Source: Roseospira navarrensis
GTDB taxonomy: Bacteria; Pseudomonadota; Alphaproteobacteria; Rhodospirillales; Rhodospirillaceae
Length of the DNA: 52,996 nt
Assembly (NCBI RefSeq): GCF_009601025.1
Contig: NZ_WIVE01000028.1
Span: 1 to 52,996, forward strand
Reading direction: 5' to 3'
The position numbers and the translations under genes are program-made. Positions 31,349 to 39,338 of the stretch are shown here, piece after piece. Each line of letters starts with the position of its first letter. Position 1 is the first letter of the stretch. The notes below the pieces were generated by a model that was not told where the DNA came from, made no database searches, and was given only the letters and a program-made list of their open reading frames with translations.

Positions 31349-31954
31349 ATGACCAGGCGGGCTTCGCGGATATGGGGGGGGGTGACGGGGGCGGTGCGGA
31401 CCGGGACTCCGGGTCTCGCGTGCGCGCTGATGGCCGCGATGCTGGCCGTGGCCGTGGCCGTGGTGGTGGCCGTGCCGGCGGCGGCGCAGGACCCGGGCGC
31501 CGCTGACGAGGGGCCCGTGACCGGGCCGAGCGGGCTGCCGCTGCCCCGCTTCGTCTCGCTGGGCTCGAACAAGGTCAACCTGCGCATCGGTCCCGGCATC
31601 CGCTATCCGGTCGCGTGGGTCTACCAGCGCAAGGGCCTGCCGCTGGAGATCCTGCGCGAAAGCGAAGACTGGCGGAACGTGCGCGACCCGGCCGGGGCCA
31701 CCGGCTGGATGCACCGGAACATGCTGTCCAGCGGCACCCGCACGGCCGTGGTGATCGGGGAGATCCGCCAGCCGCTGTTGCGCCGTCCGGCGGCCGACGC
31801 CGAGCCGGTGGCGGAGGTGGAACCGGGCGTGGTGGTCACGCTGCTGCAATGCCCGCTGGACGGCCTGCACTGCCGGGTGGAAACCGACCGCTTCCAGGGC
31901 TGGCTCGCCCGGGGCGCCCTGTGGGGCATCCATGACAGCGAGGCCATTGAGTGA
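31349..31954 (+). CDS. Exported SH3-domain protein
   Basis: 201 residues. A long signal sequence with hydrophobic stretch CALMAAMLAVAVAVVVAVPAAAQ is followed by two bacterial SH3-like units: SNKVNLRIGPGIRYPVAWVYQRKGLPLEIL...GWMHRNMLS and a second with EPGVVVTLLQCPLDGLHCRVE...GWLARGALWG. The family (SH3_4, COG3807) is periplasmic and probably binds wall material. ATG 31349 was chosen over a TTG at 31313. Its stop overlaps the GTG of the next gene, so the two are coupled. Confidence 0.85.
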   Translation: MTRRASRIWGGVTGAVRTGTPGLACALMAAMLAVAVAVVVAVPAAAQDPGAADEGPVTGPSGLPLPRFVSLGSNKVNLRIGPGIRYPVAWVYQRKGLPLEILRESEDWRNVRDPAGATGWMHRNMLSSGTRTAVVIGEIRQPLLRRPAADAEPVAEVEPGVVVTLLQCPLDGLHCRVETDRFQGWLARGALWGIHDSEAIE

Positions 31955-33282
31955 GGGGGCCGGGCGCCCCGCCTCCGGCCGGCGATGCCCCCCGCTTCGC
32001 GCCCGCCGCCGCATGGTGCCTGTACGACTGGGCCAATTCGGCCTTCCCCACCGTCATCGCCACCTTCGTCTTCTCGGCCTACTTCACCAAGGCCGTGGCC
32101 GAAACGCCGGAGCAGGGGACCACCCTGTGGGCCTGGGCCACCGCGCTGTCCGGGCTGCTGATCGCGATCCTGAGCCCGACCCTGGGCGCGATCGCCGATC
32201 GGGGACGCCGCCGCAAGCCCTGGCTGGCGGCCTTCTCGCTGCTGACCATCGTGTCGTCGGGTCTGCTGTACTTCGTGGCGCCCGACCCGTCCTTCGCGCT
32301 GCTGGGCCTGCTGCTGGTGGTGATCGCCAACACGGCGTTCGAGGTCGGCATCGTGTTCTACAACGCCCTCTTGCCGGCGGTGGCGTCCGAGCGCTGGCTG
32401 GGGCGGATCTCGGGTTGGGCCTGGGGCCTGGGGTATGCCGGCGGGCTGGCGGGACTGGTGATCGCCCTGTTTCTGTTCGTGCAGGCCGATCCGCCGCCGT
32501 TCGGACTGGACCCGGGCGAGGACGCGCTGGAGAACATCCGCGCCACCTGCCTGCTGGTCGCCGTCTGGTATGCCGCGTTCGCCTGGCCGCTGTTCCTGTG
32601 GGTGCCCGACGGCGCGCCGGACGAGGACCGGCCGACGGCCCGCCTGCCGGTCCTGGCGACGGTGCGGCAGGGGCTCGCCACCCTGTGGGCCAGCCTGCGC
32701 ACGCTGCCCCGCCGCGACCCCAACCTTCTGCGCTTCCTGATCGCGCGCATGCTCTACACCGACGGCCTGAACACCCTGTTCGCGTTCGGCGGCATCTATG
32801 CGGCCGGCACGTTCGGCATGGGCTTCGACCAGATCGTCCTGTTCGGCATCGCCATGAACATCGCCGCCGGCCTGGGGGCCGCCGCCTTCGCCTGGGTGGA
32901 CGACTGGATCGGCTCGCGCGCGACCGTCATCATCGGGCTGCTGGGCATGACGGGCTTCGGGATCGGCATCCTGCTGGTCGAGGATGTCACCTGGTTCTGG
33001 ATCCTGGGCCTGTCCATGAGCGTGTTCTTTGGCCCCGTCCAGGCGCCGAGCCGCACCCTGATGGCCCGACTGGCCCCGCCCGAGATGCGGGCCGAGATGT
33101 TCGGCCTGTTCGCGCTCTCGGGGCGGATCACGGCCTTCATGGGGCCGCTGGTGCTGGGCTGGGTGGTGGCGCTGACGGGCAGCCAGCGCCTCGGCATGGC
33201 CTCCATCCTGCTGTTCCTGATCCCGGGCCTGCTGCTGATGCTGACGGTGCGCGACCGGATGCCTGAGCCCGTGGCGCGCTGA
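31951..33282 (+). CDS. UMF1-family MFS transporter (Atg22-like)
   Basis: 443 residues, 12 membrane helices. The family start AWCLYDWANSAFPTVIATFVFSAYF is unmistakable for the UMF1/Atg22 group, together with GAIADRGRRRKPWL and the C-terminal half GPVQAPSRTLMARLAPPEMRAEMFGLFALSGR. Yeast Atg22 exports vacuolar amino acids, but bacterial cargo is unknown. The GTG start overlaps the SH3 stop by 4 nt (GTGA), so it depends on coupling. Confidence 0.88.
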   Translation: MRGPGAPPPAGDAPRFAPAAAWCLYDWANSAFPTVIATFVFSAYFTKAVAETPEQGTTLWAWATALSGLLIAILSPTLGAIADRGRRRKPWLAAFSLLTIVSSGLLYFVAPDPSFALLGLLLVVIANTAFEVGIVFYNALLPAVASERWLGRISGWAWGLGYAGGLAGLVIALFLFVQADPPPFGLDPGEDALENIRATCLLVAVWYAAFAWPLFLWVPDGAPDEDRPTARLPVLATVRQGLATLWASLRTLPRRDPNLLRFLIARMLYTDGLNTLFAFGGIYAAGTFGMGFDQIVLFGIAMNIAAGLGAAAFAWVDDWIGSRATVIIGLLGMTGFGIGILLVEDVTWFWILGLSMSVFFGPVQAPSRTLMARLAPPEMRAEMFGLFALSGRITAFMGPLVLGWVVALTGSQRLGMASILLFLIPGLLLMLTVRDRMPEPVAR

Positions 33283-33304
33283 TCCCCGCGGCGGGCCGGC
33301 GCGG

Positions 33305-33332
33305 TTGTTCCGTCCAGGGCACCCCGTATAAT
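33305..33332 (+). promoter_or_regulatory. Sigma70-type promoter of the nucleoside transporter gene
   Basis: TTGTTC (33305-33310), 16-bp spacer, perfect TATAAT (33327-33332), 41 bp before the ATG. Confidence 0.55.
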
Positions 33333-33373
33333 GCGCGCCGCAAAGGCCATGGCGGTGCAGGGGGATTGTGACG

Positions 33374-34630
33374 ATGACGGCGGTGCAGGGACTGTTGGGG
33401 GTGGTCGCCATCGTGGCGCTGTGCTGGGCGCTGAGCGAACGGCGGCGGGACATTCCATGGCGGCCGGTCCTGATCGGGCTGGCGCTGCAACCGATCCTGG
33501 CTCTGATCCTGCTGAAGACGCCCGGCGCGCCGACCGTCTTCGTGTGGCTCAACGGCGCGGTGCTGGCGGTGCAGGAGGCCACGCGGGCCGGCACCTCCTT
33601 CGTGTTCGGGTTCGTCGGTGGCGGTGATCTGCCGTTCGAGGAGCCCTTCCCGGGCGCGGCCTTCGTGCTGGCCTTCCAGGCGCTGCCGCTGATCCTGGTG
33701 GTCAGCGCCATCACCTCCGTCCTGTTCTACTGGCGGGTGCTGCCGGTGATCGTGAACGGCCTCGCCTGGGGCCTGCGCCGGACCATGGGCGTGGGCGGCG
33801 CGGTCGGGCTGTCGTCGGCCGCCAACGTCTTCGTCGGCATGGTCGAATCGCCGCTGTTCATCCGGCCCTACATCGACCGCATGAGCCGGGCCGAGCTGTT
33901 CATGATGATGACCGTGGGCATGGCGACCATCGCCGGCACGGTGATGGTGCTGTATGCCAGTTTCCTGGGCGGGATCCTTGAAACGCCGCTGGCGCACATC
34001 CTGATCGCGTCCATCATCAGCGCACCGGCGGCGCTGGCCATCGCCCTGATGTTGGTGCCGGGCGACCCGGACGAGGCCCCAACCGAGGCCAAGTTCAAGC
34101 TGCCCCCGCCCGAGGCCCGCAACACCATGGAGGCGGTCCTGCTGGGCACGCGCGACGGCGTGACGCTGCTCATCAACGTGACCGCCATGCTGCTGGTGAT
34201 GGTCGCGCTGGTGAGTCTCGTCAATCAGGCGCTGGGGCTGTTGCCCATGGTCGCGGGCGAGGCCCTGACCCTGGAGCGTGTGCTGGGATGGGTCATGGCG
34301 CCGGTCATGTGGCTGATCGGCATTCCCTGGGCCGAGGCGACCACGGCCGGGGCGCTGATGGGCACCAAGACCGTGCTGAACGAGCTGCTCGCCTACGCCG
34401 CCATGGCGGGCCTGCCGGCGGAGGCTCTGTCGGCCCGCAGCGAACTCATCATGACCTATGCCCTGTGCGGGTTCGCCAACTTCGGCTCGCTGGGCATCAT
34501 GCTGGGCGGCCTGACCGCCATGGCGCCGGAGCGGCGGGGCGACATCGTCTCGCTGGGCGGGCGCACCATCGTGTCCGGCACCCTGGCGACCCTGATGACG
34601 GGGGCCGTGGTCGGCTTGATCGGGGGGTAG
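33374..34630 (+). CDS. Concentrative nucleoside transporter (NupC/CNT family)
   Basis: 418 residues, multiple membrane helices. The CNT core is GLSSAANVFVGMVESPLFIRPYIDRMSRAELFMMMTVGM (residues about 150-188; the helical hairpin that binds nucleoside), followed by GTVMVLYASF. The second half has MGTKTVLNELLAY and CGFANFGSLGIMLGGL. It takes up nucleosides with H+ or Na+. ATG 33374 sits about 10 nt after AGGGGG; a GTG at 33368 is in frame. It ends 4 bp from the convergent ClpP-like gene. Confidence 0.93.
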   Translation: MTAVQGLLGVVAIVALCWALSERRRDIPWRPVLIGLALQPILALILLKTPGAPTVFVWLNGAVLAVQEATRAGTSFVFGFVGGGDLPFEEPFPGAAFVLAFQALPLILVVSAITSVLFYWRVLPVIVNGLAWGLRRTMGVGGAVGLSSAANVFVGMVESPLFIRPYIDRMSRAELFMMMTVGMATIAGTVMVLYASFLGGILETPLAHILIASIISAPAALAIALMLVPGDPDEAPTEAKFKLPPPEARNTMEAVLLGTRDGVTLLINVTAMLLVMVALVSLVNQALGLLPMVAGEALTLERVLGWVMAPVMWLIGIPWAEATTAGALMGTKTVLNELLAYAAMAGLPAEALSARSELIMTYALCGFANFGSLGIMLGGLTAMAPERRGDIVSLGGRTIVSGTLATLMTGAVVGLIGG

Positions 34631-34634
34631 CGCC

Positions 34635-35516
34635 CTACCGCAGCCGGATGTTGGCGCTGACGATGGTCGCGAGGCCGGTCTCGCGGAGCTGGTCCTCCGT
34701 CAGCACATAGAGGTCCTCGAACGGCGTTTCCATGGCGAGGCGCCAGACCAGCGGGTCCACGTCCATGCTTTCCAGATGGGTCATGATGTCGGCGGCCGAG
34801 GCCTGCCCGGCCTCCCACGCGTCGGCGGGTGACGCGCCGGCCGAGATCTGGTGCAGGCGCGACCGATGCACGCCGACCCAGGCGTCGGGGTAGACGACGC
34901 GCTCGATCCCGCCGGCCAGGATCAGCGGGCAGGCGGAGAAGCAGAAGCCCTCGCGCGGGATGATGGTCTTCAGGTCGCGCTCGCGCACCCGGGCGGACAT
35001 GGTGAGCGCCTCGCCGACCACGCCGCCGCGCGAGATCAGGACCAGGTACCGGGCCGTTTCGCCCGTGTCGGCGTCGAAGCGGCGGAACTGCTCGGCCGTG
35101 CCGGTGGCGATGTCCCCGACCGCCAGGATATAGGGCACATCGGCGGCGGTGGTGTCGAACGTGAAGCGCATGCGCTCGAACGGCGGCGCATCGATGGGCG
35201 TGCCGTCCGGCAGGCTGGGATTGGCGGGGCGGTCCGGCGAGTCCTTGGGCACGATCTCCGGCCGGTAGGGCCGCACATGGTCGCCCGGGCTGGGGCGCGG
35301 GATCACGGTCGGTTCGGGTCGTGTGCCGGGGCCCTCGGGGGCCGGGCCGAACTGCGGGAACGCCCCGGCCGCGTCCAGCACCATGCCGCCGATGCAGGCC
35401 ACGGCCATGACCTGGAACAGCCGTCGCAGCGCCCAGCCGGTCGGCCGGGCCTCGATCCAGGCCCGCAGGCGGCCCGGGGATCCGGCCCATTCGGCGCGCG
35501 TGGGCTCGGCCTCCAT
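34635..35516 (-). CDS. Membrane-anchored ClpP-like protein (COG3904 type)
   Basis: 293 residues. One membrane helix (about 33-52) and a proline-rich linker precede a ClpP/crotonase-like domain. Within it, LVLISRGGVVGEALTMSARVRERDLKTIIPREG resembles the substrate-groove strand and helix, and CFSAC (C192-C196, candidate nucleophile S194) is followed by LILAGG and GVHR (H218). The family is poorly characterised; peptidase activity is inferred. It starts 6 nt after the coiled-coil membrane gene, so the two probably act together. Confidence 0.65.
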   Translation of the reverse strand: MEAEPTRAEWAGSPGRLRAWIEARPTGWALRRLFQVMAVACIGGMVLDAAGAFPQFGPAPEGPGTRPEPTVIPRPSPGDHVRPYRPEIVPKDSPDRPANPSLPDGTPIDAPPFERMRFTFDTTAADVPYILAVGDIATGTAEQFRRFDADTGETARYLVLISRGGVVGEALTMSARVRERDLKTIIPREGFCFSACPLILAGGIERVVYPDAWVGVHRSRLHQISAGASPADAWEAGQASAADIMTHLESMDVDPLVWRLAMETPFEDLYVLTEDQLRETGLATIVSANIRLR

Positions 35517-35522
35517 GGCCCG

Positions 35523-36791
35523 TTACTCCGCCGCCGACCGCGCCGGGCGGGGCGCGGCGGAGGGCTGCGCCGCCGGGTCTTCGGTATGGGCGGCGGCGGG
35601 CGTGGCGGTGCGGTCCCGTTCCGCCTCGATCCGGCGCAGCGCCGTCATGGCGGCCTGGAGGTCCTTGAGGGTCATGGTCTCTTCGACCGGCAGCGGGTCC
35701 TCGTAGCTGCGGATGGCGGATTGCACGATCATCAGGATGAACACGATCACGCCCGGCAGCAGGTCGATGGCGATGGCGCCGGCCCAGGAGGGAATGAAGT
35801 CCTCGGCGTAGATCAGCACGGCCTCGGCGGTCGAGATGGGCGTGAAGCGCGGGGTCTCGACCGTGGGGGCGTCCAGCACCTCGGCGGCGGCCTGGGCCAG
35901 GGCCAGGGACTGCGCCTGGATGGTCTCGCGCACGGACTGCACCACCACGGCCTGCCGCTGGCGCAGGTCGGTGGAGGCCCCGTCGGGCGCGGGCGCGATG
36001 AAGCTGCGCGACAGGTCCTCCGCCGCGCGCTTGACGGCGGGGGCAACCGAGGTCTGCTTCAATTCCGCGACCAGACCGGCGACCTGCACGGCCTCCTCGG
36101 AAAAGGCGATGGAGCGTTCCTCCACCGCGCCCTGCGAGGCGACCAGTTCGCGCATCCGCCGCAGGTGGTCGGTGCCCTGGGCGAACAGGCTCGCCACCTC
36201 CTCGCGGGAGGCCGCGATCTGGCCTTCCAACTCACGCAGTTGCCCGGCCATCTGGGTGAGAAGCTGCACCACGGTCCCGGACCCGCTGGTGCCGGTCAGG
36301 GTGCCGTCCCGGCGCTCCTGGTCGGCGAGGGACTCGAAGTTGCCGGCGGCGATGCGGATGTCCGGCAGCAGGCCCTGGGCGGCGAGCGCCTGTTCGTGGG
36401 CGGCTTCCAGGGTCTCCTGGTAGTCCTCCACGGTCTCCGCCAGATGCTGTTCGACCGCCGCGGACCCGGCCAGCGCGGCCGCGTTCAGCCACGAGGACAT
36501 GGCGACGATGGCCGCCGCCCCGATCAGCATGGCGACGGTCATCTGGGCGCGCCGCCGGGGGCAGCGCAGCAGCGGGAAAAACCGCAGGATGTAGGTCCAG
36601 AAGACGTAGATGCCCACGGACACGGCGATGGCGTAGGCCACGGCGGCGGCGGCGCTGAGCCCGCTCGATCCGTCCAGCAGGCCCTTGACGCCGATGTAGG
36701 TGTAGACCCCCGACGCCAGCGCCAGGATGCCCAGCGCGGCCGAGGTGGTCGTGGCCAGATCGGAAATGCCGGTCTTGAGATCGCGCGCCAT
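35523..36791 (-). CDS. Polytopic membrane protein with long coiled coil, function unknown
   Basis: 422 residues. Three N-terminal membrane helices (about 13-33, 45-68, 83-107) are followed by a long helical, probably coiled-coil stretch (about 110-325; for example QLLTQMAGQLRELEGQIAASREEVASL). A fourth helix (AIAIDLLPGVIVFILMIVQSAI, about 340-361) and an acidic/alanine-rich cytoplasmic tail complete it. It is not recognised as a named family. ATG 36791 follows AGGGACGG. First gene of a two-gene operon with the ClpP-like protein, which suggests a membrane-bound sensor or scaffold with protease; that is inference. Confidence 0.65.
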   Translation of the reverse strand: MARDLKTGISDLATTTSAALGILALASGVYTYIGVKGLLDGSSGLSAAAAVAYAIAVSVGIYVFWTYILRFFPLLRCPRRRAQMTVAMLIGAAAIVAMSSWLNAAALAGSAAVEQHLAETVEDYQETLEAAHEQALAAQGLLPDIRIAAGNFESLADQERRDGTLTGTSGSGTVVQLLTQMAGQLRELEGQIAASREEVASLFAQGTDHLRRMRELVASQGAVEERSIAFSEEAVQVAGLVAELKQTSVAPAVKRAAEDLSRSFIAPAPDGASTDLRQRQAVVVQSVRETIQAQSLALAQAAAEVLDAPTVETPRFTPISTAEAVLIYAEDFIPSWAGAIAIDLLPGVIVFILMIVQSAIRSYEDPLPVEETMTLKDLQAAMTALRRIEAERDRTATPAAAHTEDPAAQPSAAPRPARSAAE

Positions 36792-36883
36792 GCGGCCGTC
36801 CCTTGTTCCTGCGCTGAAGGATGTCAGGGGCAGCGTGATGCCGCCTTGTGGCCATTTCATGGAGTCGGATCGGTCCGGCGTGT

Positions 36884-37080
36884 CAGGGCTCCGAATCCAG
36901 ATGACCGGGGTATCACGGTTCGTGCCACATCACGAGATCCTTCGCGCCCTTAGGGCGCTCAGGATGACAAGAACTACGAATAGTGTGTCATCCTGAGAGA
37001 GCGAAGCGACCGAAGGATCTCGGGAGGTGGGTTCGACCCCCACCAGTGTCACAGACCGGCAATCCGGGTTCGGAGCCCTG
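36884..37080. mobile_element. 197-bp MITE-like element (third type)
   Basis: Terminal inverted repeats CAGGGCTCCGAATCC (36884-36898) and, inward from 37080, CAGGGCTCCGAACCC; 21 of the first 25 bases match. Flanks are TCCGGCGTGT (36874-36883) and TCCGGCGTGC (37081-37090), 9 of 10, where the last base belongs to the next element. A 90-bp palindromic core, CGAGATCCTTCG...CGAAGGATCTCG (36933-37022), is related to the core of the 218-bp type. Confidence 0.85.
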
Positions 37081-37089
37081 TCCGGCGTG

Positions 37090-37308
37090 CAGGGCAACGG
37101 GTTCAGGTTAACATGACGGCACGGTCCGCGCTGTCGGAGCAGGGCTCTCGAGATCCCTCGTCTCGCTTCGCTCACTCGGGATGACACACTAAAATGATAG
37201 GATGTCATCCTGAAGCCGCGAAGCGGCTGAAGGACCTCGAGCGCAGGTCTCCGACTCCCTGCAAAAAATCTGGAAGAGCGATCCCGTTAACCTGAGCCCG
37301 TCGCCCTG
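37090..37308 (-). mobile_element. MITE-like element, 218-bp type, copy 3
   Basis: 219 bp, opposite orientation to copies 1 and 2. Ends CAGGGCAACGGGTTCAGGTT and (inward from 37308) CAGGGCGACGGGCTCAGGTT match at 21 of 23 bases up to TTAAC. The flanking 10-bp repeat GTCCGGCGTG is perfect (37080-37089 and 37309-37318), so this looks the youngest copy. Core palindrome 37147-37241. Confidence 0.9.
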
Positions 37309-37364
37309 GTCCGGCGTGTCGGATGGGTTGCCGAGGCGGACGGCCCGACACTACCATGCGCGCC

Positions 37365-38144
37365 ATGACCACGACGCACCCCATCTGGACCGCCCACTAT
37401 CCCGTCAACACCCTCGTTCTCGACCACCGCAAGCGGCTGGGTCTGGTCGGCCTGCTGCAGATCCTGCAGGACGTGGCGTGGCTGCACGCCCGGCACCTGG
37501 GGCATGGCTACGAGGCCATGATGGACCGGGGCACCCTGTGGGTGCTGGCCCGCTTCCAACTCGCGATCCTGGGGCCCCGGCCGACCTGGGGCCAGGATGT
37601 GACCGTGCGCACCTGGGTGCGGCCGCCGGCCGGCCCCATCGCCCTGCGTGATTACGAGATCCTGGCCGAGGACGGCGCCCCCGTCGCCGAGGCCACCGCC
37701 GGGTGGCTGACCCTGGACGCCGCCAGCCGCCGCCCGCGCAAACTCGCCCTCGATGGGGACGGCCGGTTCCCGTACCGCCGGGACGGGACGTTGACCCTTC
37801 AGCCCGGCAAGCTGCCGCCCCGGACCGATCTGCCCGAGGTCGCCCGGGTGGCCGTCCACAACAGCGACCTTGATGTGAACGGGCACGTCAACAACACGCA
37901 CTATGCCCGCTGGATCCTGGACACGCTGCCCCTGGCGGAGATCGAGGCGCACAGGCTGGTCCGCTACGAGATCAACTTCCTGGCCGAAAGTGCGCTGGGC
38001 GATACCGTGATCGTGGAGCGCGGCCCGATGGACGCCGTAACGGGCGCGGGGGCGGTGGACGCGGTCGATGTGCAGGTGCAGGGCCGCCGCGCCAGCGACG
38101 GCGCGGTGCTGTTCGTGGCCCGCCTGGGGGCCGAGCGACGGTAG
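37365..38144 (+). CDS. Acyl-ACP thioesterase-family hydrolase
   Basis: 259 residues, two hot-dog domains in tandem. The first has LVGLLQILQDVAWLHARHLGHG and GTLWVLARFQLAI, and the second has VAVHNSDLDVNGHVNNTHYARWI with the conserved D...NGHVNN active-site region and INFLAESALGDTV. It would release fatty acids from ACP or CoA. ATG 37365 (MTTTHPIW) was chosen; an ATG at 37356 is nearly equivalent. Its upstream DNA is a mobile-element insertion whose right target repeat ends 46 bp before the start, so its promoter must be very short or lie within the element. Confidence 0.82.
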   Translation: MTTTHPIWTAHYPVNTLVLDHRKRLGLVGLLQILQDVAWLHARHLGHGYEAMMDRGTLWVLARFQLAILGPRPTWGQDVTVRTWVRPPAGPIALRDYEILAEDGAPVAEATAGWLTLDAASRRPRKLALDGDGRFPYRRDGTLTLQPGKLPPRTDLPEVARVAVHNSDLDVNGHVNNTHYARWILDTLPLAEIEAHRLVRYEINFLAESALGDTVIVERGPMDAVTGAGAVDAVDVQVQGRRASDGAVLFVARLGAERR

Positions 38145-38154
38145 GGCCGGCCTG

Positions 38155-39048
38155 TCAGAACCGCCGCTGGGCCAGTTCGCGGATCAGGAAGTCGCGGAAC
38201 ACCTCGACCTTCTTGGAGTGCCGCAGTTCCTCGGCATAGACGAAGTAGATGGTGACCTCGGGCCCGCGCAGGTCCGGCAGCACCTTCACCAGATTGGCGG
38301 CTTCCAGGCTGAAGTATTCCGGCAGCGCGGCGATGCCCAGCCCGCTCTGGACGGCGCGGAACATGCTGTAGATGTTGTTGACGCGCAGGATGGGCTTGCG
38401 CTTGGGCCGGTCCGGGCTGGCCCCGGCCTCCAGCAGCCAGTTCATGCGCTCGACGGGCGGTTTGAACTTCTCGCCGTAGATGATGATGTTGTGGGTGTCC
38501 AGGTCCTCGGGCGACTGCGGGATGCCGTGCTGCTTGATGTACTCCGGCGCGGCGAAGCAGTGATAGTGCATGGTCACGAGCTGGCGCTTGACCAGATCGG
38601 GCTGGCGCGGCGGCATGAAGCGCAGGGCCACGTCCGCCTCGCGCATGGCCAGATCCAGCTCGCCGTCGTTCTGGATGATGGTCAACTCGATTTCCGGATA
38701 GCGCTCCAGGAACCGCTTGACGCGCGGCGTCAGCCACAGCGAGCCGAAGGCCACGGTGGTGGTGATGGTCAGCTGTCCTTCCGGGCGCTCGCGCGTCTCG
38801 CCCAGCTTGGCCTCCACCATGGCCAGCTTGGCGAACACCTCGTGGACGGTGCGATAGAGCATCTCCCCGGCCTCGGTCGGGATCAGGCCCCGCGCGTGCC
38901 GGTGGAAGAGGGTGACCCCCAGGCTTTCCTCCAGGCCGCTGATCTGTCGGCTGACGGCGGACTGGCTGAGATTCAATGATTCCCCGGCATGGGTGAAACT
39001 GCCGGCGTCGGCCACCGCGTGAAACACGCGCAGCTTGTCCCAGTCCAT
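38155..39048 (-). CDS. LysR-family transcriptional regulator
   Basis: 297 residues. The N-terminal winged HTH is MDWDKLRVFHAVADAGSFTHAGESLNLSQSAVSRQISGLEE, followed by a LysR substrate domain (ITTTVAFGSLWLTPRVKRFL, VNNIYSMFRAVQSGLGIAALPEY). ATG 39048 follows GGGGAGG at 5 nt; an in-frame ATG at 39069 is weaker. It lies on the same strand and 290 bp after trxB. A LysR gene by trxB is common in alphaproteobacteria. A redox link is inferred, and the target and effector are unknown. Confidence 0.92.
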   Translation of the reverse strand: MDWDKLRVFHAVADAGSFTHAGESLNLSQSAVSRQISGLEESLGVTLFHRHARGLIPTEAGEMLYRTVHEVFAKLAMVEAKLGETRERPEGQLTITTTVAFGSLWLTPRVKRFLERYPEIELTIIQNDGELDLAMREADVALRFMPPRQPDLVKRQLVTMHYHCFAAPEYIKQHGIPQSPEDLDTHNIIIYGEKFKPPVERMNWLLEAGASPDRPKRKPILRVNNIYSMFRAVQSGLGIAALPEYFSLEAANLVKVLPDLRGPEVTIYFVYAEELRHSKKVEVFRDFLIRELAQRRF

Positions 39049-39338
39049 CGCGCCTCCCCGCGCTGGCATCGCAGCATCCTCCCTGGTCCTGGGGTCTTGG
39101 CCCCGGTGTCCTGCGGCCTTCTTTTCGTTGTGATCCCTGCCGTCAGAAACCGAAGGGCAGGGTCGGATGGTGGGAGCCCGTCGCGCCCCCCCAAAGCCCC
39201 ACCCATTCGACCCTGTTCCGAGGGGCAAGATCAAGAGCGATCGCCAACCTGTTTGGTCGGAAAGAAGGAATCGGCGGGGGCGGGGGGGCCGCGATGCGGG
39301 AACCGGCGGCCGGGCCGGGACCGAGGGTTCCGATGGGG

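Larger units (their letters stand above)
36792..37364. other. Intergenic stretch filled by two adjacent mobile elements
   Basis: 573 bp between divergent genes. 36884-37308 is two CAGGG elements separated only by their shared target sequence, leaving about 80 bp and 50 bp of ordinary DNA at the ends for both promoters. Confidence 0.75.

Noticed and set aside
37023-37050. tRNA-like arm GGTGGGTTCGACCCCCACC
   Set aside because: Only a T-arm-like hairpin; no acceptor, D or anticodon arms. It lies inside the 197-bp mobile element.
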